Of a stretch of 64,000 nucleotides of DNA, positions 1 through 8,100 are shown one piece after another. The notes below the pieces were generated by a model. That model did not search any database. It saw only the letters and a program-made list of their open reading frames with translations, and was not told the origin of the DNA. The stretch is from Fen-1135 sp963705275 (GTDB lineage: Bacteria; Desulfobacterota; Syntrophia; Syntrophales; UBA2185). The position numbers and the translations under genes are program-made. Numbering within the stretch: position 1 is the stretch's first letter; each line of letters starts with the position of its first letter. The stretch is from assembly GCA_963705275.1 (NCBI GenBank), contig OY970063.1:2728001-2792000 (forward strand), written 5' to 3'.

Positions 1-66
1 GAGTCTCTTTATATGGAGTCTGATATACTCTCTGAACGGCAGGCGTTGTGTAAACCATTAGACTGG

Positions 67-435
67 CTATTCTGCAAACACGATCTCAAGCATCTTCAGC
101 AATTCTTCGCCTTTAAAAGGCTTGGCAAGAAAGTATTGACCGCCGATCTTGTGGCTCTTCGGGACTTCGCTGGCTTTAACTGCGCCGGTTAGAAAGATAA
201 CGGGAATATTAGATGTATTGGGATCATCTTTCATTTCATATGCAACAGTTGATCCATCCATATCCGGCATCATTAGATCCAGTATGACCGCGTCAGGTCT
301 TATCAGTTTACATTTGCCCAGTCCTTCCGCTCCACTATGCGCAGTGTATACCTCATATTTATTTGTCGTGAGCCATGATTCCACTATTTCTACTATGTCG
401 GGATCATCATCAACAACAAGAATTTTTTTCCCCAC
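67..435 (-). CDS. Stand-alone response regulator receiver (CheY-like)
   Basis: A 122-residue single-domain receiver. The acidic triad D9-D10-D11, the phospho-acceptor D53 in a LDLMMPD motif, T83 and K105 (AKPF) are all present, so it should be phosphorylated by a histidine kinase. There is no output domain, so it probably acts by protein contact or as a phosphorelay intermediate. The start is GTG at 433-435, preceded by a GAGGAAG ribosome site. It is followed upstream on the same strand by a small membrane protein gene (502-801). The partner kinase cannot be told from the sequence; the hybrid kinase at 17-20 kb already has its own receiver. Confidence 0.93.
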   Translation of the reverse strand: MGKKILVVDDDPDIVEIVESWLTTNKYEVYTAHSGAEGLGKCKLIRPDAVILDLMMPDMDGSTVAYEMKDDPNTSNIPVIFLTGAVKASEVPKSHKIGGQYFLAKPFKGEELLKMLEIVFAE

Positions 436-501
436 CGCGCTTCCTCCTCAATGTCTGCGCCGGATAGCAGATAGCTCTATTGGAATCTCGGACTCTATCT
501 C

Positions 502-801
502 CTAATCTCTCTTTTGTGCTTCTTCTTTCATCTTGTCGAGCTCTTCCTTGTACTTCTCCGCCTGGGCTCTCACCATTTCAATTTCCTCCCTTGCCTTTGC
601 CAGGCTTTCTTCCTGCTTTTGTCTTTCCTCCTTCAGCTTATCTTGAATCTCATCGAGACCGATATAAACGGCGAGAATCCCGCTAAGTAGAATAATGATT
701 GGCAATCCGCCCTTCAGGATAATAACAAAATCACCCCACCAGAATATTAGGCCTAAGAGTCCAATAATGATTGAGACTACACCGCCAATTAGCAATGACA
801 T
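502..801 (-). CDS. Small membrane protein with C-terminal coiled coil
   Basis: A 99-residue protein of unknown function. Two hydrophobic segments (about residues 3-22 and 26-48) are separated by a short WWGD turn. The last 50 residues are rich in Glu, Lys and Gln with a heptad-like pattern typical of a coiled coil. An AGGAGGTT ribosome site lies just upstream. It is in the same direction as the receiver gene at 67-435 and may be co-transcribed with it. Family not recognised; a membrane-anchored scaffold is only a guess. Confidence 0.75.
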   Translation of the reverse strand: MSLLIGGVVSIIIGLLGLIFWWGDFVIILKGGLPIIILLSGILAVYIGLDEIQDKLKEERQKQEESLAKAREEIEMVRAQAEKYKEELDKMKEEAQKRD

Positions 802-921
802 AACCTAACCTCCTTTTGCACATTCAACAAAGAGTCGCCGAGGTTGAAACAATTGCTGTAAGGTGCTAATTTCTGTGATATATTAAGGTGGAACATAACA
901 TAGAATTAAGGTACAGGCAAG

Positions 922-1077
922 GTGAAAGTTGACACATTACAGAAGAATGTATGGCTCAACGAAGAAGCTTACAGGCAGACAGAAAAATATTCCTTGACAT
1001 TGTCATCAAATACTTTTAGGTTCCGTGGACTATTAGAAAATGCGATGAGCAAATGGAAAGAGAATTTCTGCAATTGA
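922..1077 (+). CDS. Possible 51-residue small protein
   Basis: A GTG-started frame of 51 codons in the gap before the transporter operon. The product is hydrophilic and aromatic-rich. There is an AAGG about ten bases before the GTG. No family is recognised and chance occurrence is quite possible. Confidence 0.2.
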   Translation: MKVDTLQKNVWLNEEAYRQTEKYSLTLSSNTFRFRGLLENAMSKWKENFCN

Positions 1078-1113
1078 TAATCGACCAGACCCGCTTCAAA
1101 TACACATATTGAT

Positions 1114-1148
1114 GCCTGCTGTGCGCCTTAGTTGGCGGGCATGCAGGC
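1114..1148. repeat. GC-rich imperfect hairpin upstream of the transporter operon
   Basis: GCCTGC (1114-1119) pairs with GCAGGC (1143-1148), and an inner CC/GG pairing can extend it. No T run follows, so it is not a standard intrinsic terminator for plus-strand transcription. It could be an operator, a remnant of a repetitive palindrome or the end of the minus-strand or small-frame transcript. Confidence 0.35.
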
Positions 1149-1263
1149 TTCATCCGGATCAACCCCAGGCAGTACTAATCCTTTAACAAAAAGCAAAAGA
1201 GAATTGTAATACCTTCTTGACTCGGAGATTACAATAACACAATAAATTATCAGGAGGAACAAT

Positions 1264-2406
1264 ATGCTAAAAACAATCATCAAATCAATTTGTATTTTCT
1301 GCCTTCTTCTGGGCCTCACTGGAAACTCATGGTCGCAGGAGCCGATCAAAATTGGAGGCTTGTTCGCAGTCACCGGCGCTCCCTCATTTCTCGGTGAACC
1401 GGAACGTAACACGGCCAATATGGTGGTTGACCAGATTAACAAGGCGGGCGGCATCAAAGGTCGTATGTTGAAATTGGTATACTACGATACACAGGGGGAT
1501 GCCACCAAGGCAGTTCAGGCAGCCACTCGACTCATCAAAGAGGACCGTGTAAGCGCCATTATTGGCCCCAGCACGACCGGTGAGACAATGGCCGTAATTC
1601 CTGTTGTCGAAAATGCGGGTATCCCGTTGATTTCCTGCGCTGCGGGAATCAAAATTACGGAACCGGTAAAAAGATGGGTATTCAAAACGGCGCAGAACGA
1701 TTCCCTGGCAGTGGAACGCATTTATGATCATCTCAAGAAACGAAATATAAGTAATGTTGCCATAATTACCGTGTCCGACGGTTTCGGCGCGTCTGGCAGA
1801 GAACAGTTGAAACTCCGCGCCAAAGCTTCCGGTATCACCATAGTATCTGATGAGATCTACGGTCCCAACGATACAGATATGGCAGCCCAACTGGTCAAGA
1901 TACGCGGTGGCAAGGCGCAGGCCATTATCTGCTGGGGAACAAATCCGGGACCTGCCAAGGTCGCCAGATATGCCAGGCAACTGGGGCTTAATCTGCCTCT
2001 TTACATGAGCCACGGCGTTTCTTCCAAGAAATTTATTGAGCTGGCGGGAGACGCAGCGGAAGGTATAATCCTCCCTTCGGGACGAGTTATTGTTGCAAGT
2101 GTGCTTCCGAAATCTGACCAGCAGAAGAAGTCACTTCTTTCTTATGTAAACGATTACAAGAAGCATTTCAAGGTAGAGGGGGATCATTTCGGCGGTCACG
2201 CCTGGGATGCGGTTATGCTTCTTAAAGGTGCGATTGAACGTGGAGACGGCTCACCTGCCTCCATTCGTAGTGAAATTGAAAATACCCGTAATTTTAAAGG
2301 CATCGGCGGCATATTCAACTTCGCTCCTCAAGATCATGCAGGACTGACGAAGGACGCCTTCGTTCTTGTGACGATAAGAAATAAGGAGTGGGTGCTGGTA
2401 AAGTAG
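1264..2406 (+). CDS. ABC transporter periplasmic binding protein, LivJ/LivK type
   Basis: 380 residues with an N-terminal Sec signal peptide (hydrophobic core about residues 8-19, cleavage near NSWSQ). The mature part is a type I periplasmic binding fold typical of branched-chain amino-acid receptors: IKIGGLFAVTG at the start, GRMLKLVYYDTQGD, and a GPSTTGE loop. A strong AGGAGG site precedes the ATG. It is the first gene of a transporter operon running to the PaaK-type ligase. In anaerobic Deltaproteobacteria such receptors often bind aromatic acids instead of Leu/Ile/Val; the neighbouring ligase makes an aryl-acid ligand plausible, but the ligand cannot be read from sequence. Confidence 0.93.
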   Translation: MLKTIIKSICIFCLLLGLTGNSWSQEPIKIGGLFAVTGAPSFLGEPERNTANMVVDQINKAGGIKGRMLKLVYYDTQGDATKAVQAATRLIKEDRVSAIIGPSTTGETMAVIPVVENAGIPLISCAAGIKITEPVKRWVFKTAQNDSLAVERIYDHLKKRNISNVAIITVSDGFGASGREQLKLRAKASGITIVSDEIYGPNDTDMAAQLVKIRGGKAQAIICWGTNPGPAKVARYARQLGLNLPLYMSHGVSSKKFIELAGDAAEGIILPSGRVIVASVLPKSDQQKKSLLSYVNDYKKHFKVEGDHFGGHAWDAVMLLKGAIERGDGSPASIRSEIENTRNFKGIGGIFNFAPQDHAGLTKDAFVLVTIRNKEWVLVK

Positions 2407-2510
2407 CTTGTTGAACCTGGAAGATAGGTTCTTCGATAAATTGGTTAAGCCGTACCTTCGGGCAAGACAAGGGATATTGTTGATTGAAATAAATATCCGC
2501 CTAAATTTCT

Positions 2511-3395
2511 ATGGAACTTCTTGAGCAGTTGCTGCAATATACATTGTCCGGTCTCTCTACAGGGGCAATTTACAGCCTCATCGGGCTTGGCTTTGCCATC
2601 ATTTACAACTCCACGAGCATAATAAACTTTGCTCAAGGCGAGTTTGTGATGCTGGGCGGCATGCTTACTTTATTCTTCCATATCACTCTGGGACTTTCCC
2701 TTCCGCTCGCCATTATCCTGGCTATTATAATTACCACGGCGGTGGGCGCTTTATTTGAGCGCATGGCTATCAGCCCTCTTAAGGATGCTGAACCCATCAT
2801 TCTCGTTATCATTACCATAGGCGGAAGCATACTTATCCGGGGAGTGGCCATGCTCCTCTGGGGAAAAGATACGCATGCCCTGCCCATGTTTTCCGGAAAT
2901 GAACCAATCATCTTGATGGGCGCTGCAATGATGCCGCAGAACCTTTGGATTTTTGGCATCACGCTGATAATCATCACGGCGAATAGGCTCTTTTTCTACC
3001 ACAGCATAAGCGGGAAAGCGATGCGCGCCTGTTCCTTCAACAGGATAGCGTCCCGGCTTGTCGGGATAGATGTCAAACGTATGATGCTTTTTTCCTTCGT
3101 CATAAGTTCGGCCATGGGTGCTGCGGCAGGTATCATCATCGCGCCCCTCACCATGACATCATATGACGTGGGCGTCATGCTCGGATTGAAGGGATTCTGT
3201 GCCGCCATCATCGGAGGTATGAGCGGCGGCATGGGGACGGTTGCCGGTGGTTTGATTGTAGGCGTCCTGGAGTCCCTTGGGGCAGGCCTAGTCTCCTCAG
3301 GTTATAAGGACGCCATCGCCTTTATCATTCTTCTCATCATCCTGTTAATCAGGCCCCAAGGGTTGTTCGGAAAGGGCGAGGCGGAAAGGGTATGA
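2511..3395 (+). CDS. livH: Branched-chain/aromatic ABC transporter permease, LivH type
   Basis: 294 residues, almost wholly hydrophobic with about eight membrane helices. The early NFAQGEFVMLGG motif and the C-terminal LIRPQGLFGKGE are classic LivH signatures. It would form the membrane channel with the LivM protein encoded next; the two genes overlap by four bases (ATGA), so translation is coupled. The 104-base gap to the binding protein gene shows no terminator. The length is normal for the family. Confidence 0.93.
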   Translation: MELLEQLLQYTLSGLSTGAIYSLIGLGFAIIYNSTSIINFAQGEFVMLGGMLTLFFHITLGLSLPLAIILAIIITTAVGALFERMAISPLKDAEPIILVIITIGGSILIRGVAMLLWGKDTHALPMFSGNEPIILMGAAMMPQNLWIFGITLIIITANRLFFYHSISGKAMRACSFNRIASRLVGIDVKRMMLFSFVISSAMGAAAGIIIAPLTMTSYDVGVMLGLKGFCAAIIGGMSGGMGTVAGGLIVGVLESLGAGLVSSGYKDAIAFIILLIILLIRPQGLFGKGEAERV

Positions 3396-4384
3396 AGTTC
3401 TCGGAAGGATCAATGAAACAGGAACTGATGAAATTTCTTGTTTTTGCAGCCGCCGTATTCACGGTGCCTGTATTCTTCCAGGACGGCTATATCATCAATG
3501 TGCTGGTCTTTGTCGGCATCTATACTATTTTGGCTGTTGCCCTGAATCTGCTTTTGGGACTTGCCGGTCAAATCTCTCTCGGGCAGGCGGCGTTTTTCGG
3601 CCTCGGGGCTTATATATCCGGCGTCTTGACGGCAACACATGCCGCGAATCCCTGGGTGGCTATGGTCATCGCTGTCATAGCTGTTGGTACCGTAGCATTC
3701 GTAATCGGGTTTCCCATACTCAAGCTCAGGGGGCACTATCTGGCGATGGCAACGCTCGGTATGGGGATCATCGTTTACATTATATTCAACGAAACTATAG
3801 ATATAACGGGCGGCCCTTCAGGATTGTCGGGCATACCGAATCTTTCCATCTGCGGCGTTATCTTCAACAGTGACATGAAAAATTATTATCTGGTCTGGTT
3901 CTTCGCCATCGTCACTATACTTTTATCCGTCAACCTTTCCACCTCGAGGATCGGAAGGGCTCTTCGGGCTATTCACGACTCCGAGGCGGCGGCCCGTATC
4001 CTCGGAGTGAATGTCAGACTTTTGAAAGTGCAGATATTCACCATTTCGGGAATTTTTTCCGCCCTTGCCGGGAGTCTCTATGCCCACACGGTTCAGTTTA
4101 TTTCGCCTGCATCCTTCGGGTTCAATGTCTCCATAGAACTGCTCACAATGGTGATTATCGGGGGACTGGGGAGTATCTATGGCTCTTTTCTGGGCGCTGC
4201 CATTCTGACGTTACTGCCCGAGCTATTCAGGACGTTTCAGGATTATGATATAGTTGTTTACGGTATTGTTCTGATAGTAATGACCATGTTTATGCCTGGC
4301 GGTCTCGTACGAGGCATACCGCTTCTGGCGAGATCCCTGCTTGCAAAGGTAAAGTCCGGGCTCCCTTCTCAGAGAAGGGATTAG
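3392..4384 (+). CDS. livM: Branched-chain/aromatic ABC transporter permease, LivM type
   Basis: 330 residues with about nine to ten membrane helices. LivM signatures are visible: LNLLLGLAGQISLGQAAF, the GHYLAMATLG motif in the middle and a GGLGSIYGSFLGA segment near the end. The start used here overlaps the livH stop (ATGA); an inner Met seven codons later is an alternative. It is the second channel subunit of the transporter. Confidence 0.93.
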   Translation: MKFSEGSMKQELMKFLVFAAAVFTVPVFFQDGYIINVLVFVGIYTILAVALNLLLGLAGQISLGQAAFFGLGAYISGVLTATHAANPWVAMVIAVIAVGTVAFVIGFPILKLRGHYLAMATLGMGIIVYIIFNETIDITGGPSGLSGIPNLSICGVIFNSDMKNYYLVWFFAIVTILLSVNLSTSRIGRALRAIHDSEAAARILGVNVRLLKVQIFTISGIFSALAGSLYAHTVQFISPASFGFNVSIELLTMVIIGGLGSIYGSFLGAAILTLLPELFRTFQDYDIVVYGIVLIVMTMFMPGGLVRGIPLLARSLLAKVKSGLPSQRRD

Positions 4385-4396
4385 GGGGATTCTAAG

Positions 4397-5149
4397 TTGC
4401 TTAAGATTGAAAGCATTACAAAAATATTCGGCGGCCTCACGGCCCTGCAGGACATTTCGTTGTCGATAGCAGCAGGTGAGATTACCGGAATTATTGGTCC
4501 AAATGGGGCAGGCAAAACTACTTTGTTTAACGTTGTAACTGGTATTTATGATCCTACATCCGGTAAGGTCTACTACGGCGGAAAAGATATAACCGGATTC
4601 CCTCCGGAGAAGCTTGCGAGACTCGGTATGGTGCGCACATTTCAGGGCATTGAATTGTTCGGTCAAATGACTGTCCTGGAAAATGCCATGGTTGGTCTTC
4701 ATACGAAGTCGCAAAGCGGCATCATTGCTTCTGCTCTAAAATTGCCGGCACATTTGCGGGAGGAACGCCATATCAGGGAACAGGCAATTTCCTGGCTCGA
4801 ATTTGCGGGTATCGCGGAACTCGCTCATATGAAAGCAGCCAATTTGCCCTTTGGGAAGGGGCGACTCCTCGAGATTGCCCGTGCAATGGCCGTTGAGCCG
4901 CAGATCATCCTTCTGGATGAACCGGCAGCGGGGCTCAACAGCAGGGAGACCTCCGACCTCGCCATGTTGATTAAAAGAATAAACGATTCGGGGATCACAG
5001 TAGCCCTCGTGGAACATGATATGGAACTGGTTATGGGAATCTGCAGCCGCATCGTTGTTCTCAATCTCGGGCATAAACTTGCGGAAGGGACACCACGACA
5101 GATTCAGGAAGATGAAAATGTAATAACGGCTTACCTGGGAGAGGATTGA
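4397..5149 (+). CDS. livG: ABC transporter ATP-binding protein, LivG type
   Basis: 250 residues. The Walker A motif GPNGAGKT lies near residues 34-41, the Walker B region is IILLDEPAAGLN and the switch His is in VEHDME. The signature loop is LPFGKGR, the usual LivG variant of LSGGQ. The start is TTG at 4397, fixed by a GGGGG stretch about nine bases upstream and by the LKIESITK beginning typical of the family. It pairs with the LivF protein encoded next to energise transport. Confidence 0.93.
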   Translation: MLKIESITKIFGGLTALQDISLSIAAGEITGIIGPNGAGKTTLFNVVTGIYDPTSGKVYYGGKDITGFPPEKLARLGMVRTFQGIELFGQMTVLENAMVGLHTKSQSGIIASALKLPAHLREERHIREQAISWLEFAGIAELAHMKAANLPFGKGRLLEIARAMAVEPQIILLDEPAAGLNSRETSDLAMLIKRINDSGITVALVEHDMELVMGICSRIVVLNLGHKLAEGTPRQIQEDENVITAYLGED

Positions 5150-5165
5150 CGGCGGTTTGTTAACT

Positions 5166-5909
5166 ATGTTGAGAATAAAAAACATCAACACATATTACGG
5201 TAAACTGCATGCCCTGAGAAACGTTTCCCTCCATGTCAGCGCTGGAGAGATAGTGGCTTTAATCGGATCTAACGGCGCCGGGAAGACGACAATCTTAAAT
5301 ACAGTATCTGCTGTCACGCCTCCGGCAAATGGCGAAATACAGTTTGACGGCACGTTAATCAGCAATCTTTCGACGGATGCCATAGTCAAGCTGGGCGTAT
5401 CCCAGGTTCCCGAGGGAAGGCAGATATTCAAACCTCTTTCCGTTGAGGATAATATTGAACTCGGCGCATACCTCCGCTGTGATGCCGGAGAAAAAAAGAA
5501 AGACATAATGAAAGATAAGGACCAGGTTTATACGCTCTTCCCACGCCTGAGGGAAAGACGTAAACAAATAGCGGGAACCCTGTCGGGAGGTGAGCAGCAG
5601 ATGCTGGCTATAGGGCGGGCGCTCATGGCGAAACCGCGGCTGCTTCTTCTTGACGAGCCGGCGATGGGACTTGCTCCTCTGCTTGTGCAGGAGATATTTC
5701 GGGTCATCGAGGAGCTCCGCAGGTTACAGGGAACTTCTATACTCCTCGTAGAACAGAATGCACGGGTGGCTCTGAAAGTTGCCGATCGGGGATACGTGCT
5801 TGAAACAGGCAAAGTGATTCTTGAAGAGACGGCAGCAGAGCTTCTGGCGAATAAGGATGTGCAGAGGGCATATCTCGGAAAAGACAGAAAGGAAATCTGG
5901 GAACGTTAA
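5166..5909 (+). CDS. livF: ABC transporter ATP-binding protein, LivF type
   Basis: About 247 residues. Walker A is GSNGAGKT, the signature is LSGGEQQMLAIGRALM and Walker B is LLLLDEPAMGL. The first ATG at 5166 with GGCGG upstream is preferred; a TTG at 5157 is also in frame but too close to that site. The end lies 19 bases before the start of the ligase gene, so ligase and transporter are probably one transcript. Confidence 0.92.
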   Translation: MLRIKNINTYYGKLHALRNVSLHVSAGEIVALIGSNGAGKTTILNTVSAVTPPANGEIQFDGTLISNLSTDAIVKLGVSQVPEGRQIFKPLSVEDNIELGAYLRCDAGEKKKDIMKDKDQVYTLFPRLRERRKQIAGTLSGGEQQMLAIGRALMAKPRLLLLDEPAMGLAPLLVQEIFRVIEELRRLQGTSILLVEQNARVALKVADRGYVLETGKVILEETAAELLANKDVQRAYLGKDRKEIWER

Positions 5910-5928
5910 CGAAACACGTGAGGTGCTT

Positions 5929-7230
5929 ATGAAGATTTGGGACGCCAAACATGAATGTATGCCGCGCGAAGAGCTGGAACAGCTTCAGCTCGAAAGGCTG
6001 CAGGCAACCCTGAACAGGGTTTATAAGAATGTGACGTTCTATCGCAAGATGTTTGACGAGATAGGGATTGTTCCTGAAAATATGCAGTCCCTTTCCGAGG
6101 TGGTTAAAATTCCTTTTACCAGCAAGGAGGACTTGAGGATCAACTATCCCTACGGCATGTTTGCGGTGCCTCTTCGTGAAGTGGTACGCGTGCATTCATC
6201 ATCGGGGACGACTGAAAAACCTGTTGTCGTTGGCTACACAAGAAATGACATTAAGGCATGGACGAATCTCGTAGCCCGCGTTATGACCGCAGCCGGAGTT
6301 ACCCGCGATGACATGGTGCAGATTACCTTTAGTTACGGTCTGTATACAGGAGCCTTCGGTTTTCATTACGGGGCGGAGGCCATCGGGGCAAGCGTCATAC
6401 CCATGGGCACGGGCAACACGGAAAAGCAGATAATGATCATGCAGGACTATAGAACATCAGCGCTTATTTCCACACCGACCTATGCGATGACGCTCGCAGA
6501 AAGGATGGAGCGTGTCGGCGTTGACCCGAAGAAGTTGGCATTGAGGGTCGGTCTTTTTGGCGGAGAACCGTTGTCGGAAGCTATGCGCGAAGAGATTGAA
6601 GCGAAGCTGGGCATCACTGCCACGGACAATTACGGTTTATCGGAGATTATCGGTCCGGGAGTGGCCGGTGAATGTGAATACAGATGCGGCATGCACATAT
6701 TTGAGGACGCCTTTATTCCGGAAATTGTTGACCCGCGCACAGGAGAACAGCTGCCTGCCGGGAGCGTCGGAGAACTTGTCTTGACAACTATCAAGAAAGA
6801 AGCCTTTCCCATGATCCGTTATCGCACGGGAGACATGACATCTCTTGAATATGGGCCATGCAGATGCGGGAGAACCATGGTGCGGATGAATAAGACAGCG
6901 GGACGATCAGACGACATGCTTATCATCAGAGGGGTTAACGTATTTCCTTCGCAGATAGAGTCTGTATTGGCTGCTATAGTGGGAACGGCGCCGCGCCATC
7001 AGATTGTGGCGGATCGAAAGGGTGCCCACGATCTATTGGAGATTCATTTTGAGGCAGCAGAAGGGACTTTCTTTGACGAAATGAAAAGGCAAAAGGCCTT
7101 TTTGGAGATGGTTGAAAAAAGGATGAGGTCGGTAATAGGCGTAAGCGCTGCAGTGAAACTGGTCGCGCCTAACACGATTGCCGGGCATGAAGGGAAGGTC
7201 GGGAATGTTATAGATAGACGCAAGACGTAG
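5929..7230 (+). CDS. paaK: Phenylacetate-CoA ligase family protein (PaaK-like)
   Basis: 433 residues from ATG 5929, which has GAGGTG upstream; a longer frame reading back into livF is not needed. The AMP-binding motif SSSGTTEKPVVVGYT lies near residues 90-104, followed by the GLFGGEPLSE, NYGLSEIIGPG and YRTGDMT adenylation motifs and a C-terminal KTAGRSDDMLIIRG hinge. The family makes aryl-CoA thioesters from aryl acids, ATP and CoA. Being the last gene of the Liv-type operon it probably activates the acid the transporter brings in. Phenylacetate itself is not certain; other aryl or indole acids are used by relatives. Confidence 0.9.
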   Translation: MKIWDAKHECMPREELEQLQLERLQATLNRVYKNVTFYRKMFDEIGIVPENMQSLSEVVKIPFTSKEDLRINYPYGMFAVPLREVVRVHSSSGTTEKPVVVGYTRNDIKAWTNLVARVMTAAGVTRDDMVQITFSYGLYTGAFGFHYGAEAIGASVIPMGTGNTEKQIMIMQDYRTSALISTPTYAMTLAERMERVGVDPKKLALRVGLFGGEPLSEAMREEIEAKLGITATDNYGLSEIIGPGVAGECEYRCGMHIFEDAFIPEIVDPRTGEQLPAGSVGELVLTTIKKEAFPMIRYRTGDMTSLEYGPCRCGRTMVRMNKTAGRSDDMLIIRGVNVFPSQIESVLAAIVGTAPRHQIVADRKGAHDLLEIHFEAAEGTFFDEMKRQKAFLEMVEKRMRSVIGVSAAVKLVAPNTIAGHEGKVGNVIDRRKT

Positions 7231-7257
7231 GGACCGTTTCAAACTGCAGGTCCATCG

Positions 7258-8100
7258 TCATCCTGTGAAATTTGGATATAGTTGTGACGCCCGTCGTGCT
7301 TCAGCAAACCAACTGCGAACGTGATACAGGGCTGATCGTTTCATGAGAGATGGGATATATCCGAAATAGCCGGGCAGGGGCATTTCAAAGATGTGGAGGA
7401 AATTGAAGAAGGGTATATAATATATCCACTTCGGATATGAGTAAAAGTTCCACATCTCCCAAAAAGAAACCGCATATAATACACCCGACCCACAAAGCCA
7501 GTAGCGACCAGTTGCCCACGGAAATTTGTGAAGCGTAGGGTTCTTTAGCCGGAATACGGACGGTCTCGAGAGTATTAAATAGAGCAATACCCAGACGAAA
7601 ACAAAAAAATCAACCAGGGCCGAGGAACATCAACAGCAGCATAATGAGGCCTGCGGCAGAAAAGCAGTAATTCAGCATTATGTCAAATGAGAACTTACAT
7701 TTTTGTACCTTTCAATCCAGGTGAAGGTGCTTGCCAGCTCGGCCGTGCCGAATACGGCAGGCATGACCGTCGAGAAGCTCAGTGAAGAAACAGAAGAAAC
7801 TGCGCATCGGTGAAGTATTGCTTCTCCATCCTGCTCATTATGATCCCGGTTATGGTTCCGTTCCAAAGACCACCATGTCAACCAAGTGGAAAGGATCGCA
7901 TCTGCGAGAGCACGGGTCTGCCGGGTGGAGAGGGAGCGATCCACTTGCATGAAGCCACTGACATCAAGCAGTAAACAGTACCAGGCCGCATGGCGGGAAG
8001 AGAAGAGGCGAGTTGAGTACCAGTCATGCGAAAGGAAAAGATTCAAACGCAGAAGCTGATGCCCCTCCGCCCAGCAAAACAGCCATTGGGCTATTTCAAC
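7258..8100 (-). pseudogene. Frameshifted polytopic membrane protein gene
   Basis: Read on the minus strand, several frames together spell one hydrophobic protein of roughly 270-280 residues. The 3' half (7258 to about 7618) gives an open frame containing FWEMWNFYSYPKWIYYIPFF and IFEMPLPGYFGYIP, typical of a deltaproteobacterial multi-span membrane family. At about 7617 the frame is broken after MFLGP; removing one G from a GG pair restores the reading VDFFVFVW. A second break occurs near 7700 in an A run, before which the frame FSTVMPAVFGTAEL continues; further shifts are needed upstream. The 5' end fades out near 8100 beside the foreign-looking block. It may be a decayed gene or an intact gene damaged by sequence errors. 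Function unknown. Confidence 0.6.

Larger units (their letters stand above)
802..1263. other. Intergenic region between divergent genes
   Basis: About 460 bases separate the small membrane protein gene from the transporter operon. It holds one weak small open frame (922-1077) and one GC-rich hairpin (about 1114-1148). TTGACA-like hexamers occur at 929 and 994 but neither has a convincing -10 box at proper spacing. The region presumably carries the promoters of both flanking genes. Confidence 0.5.

Noticed and set aside
1217..1250. TTGACT near the start of the transporter operon as a promoter
   Set aside because: A matching -10 box would lie against the ribosome site, leaving almost no leader.
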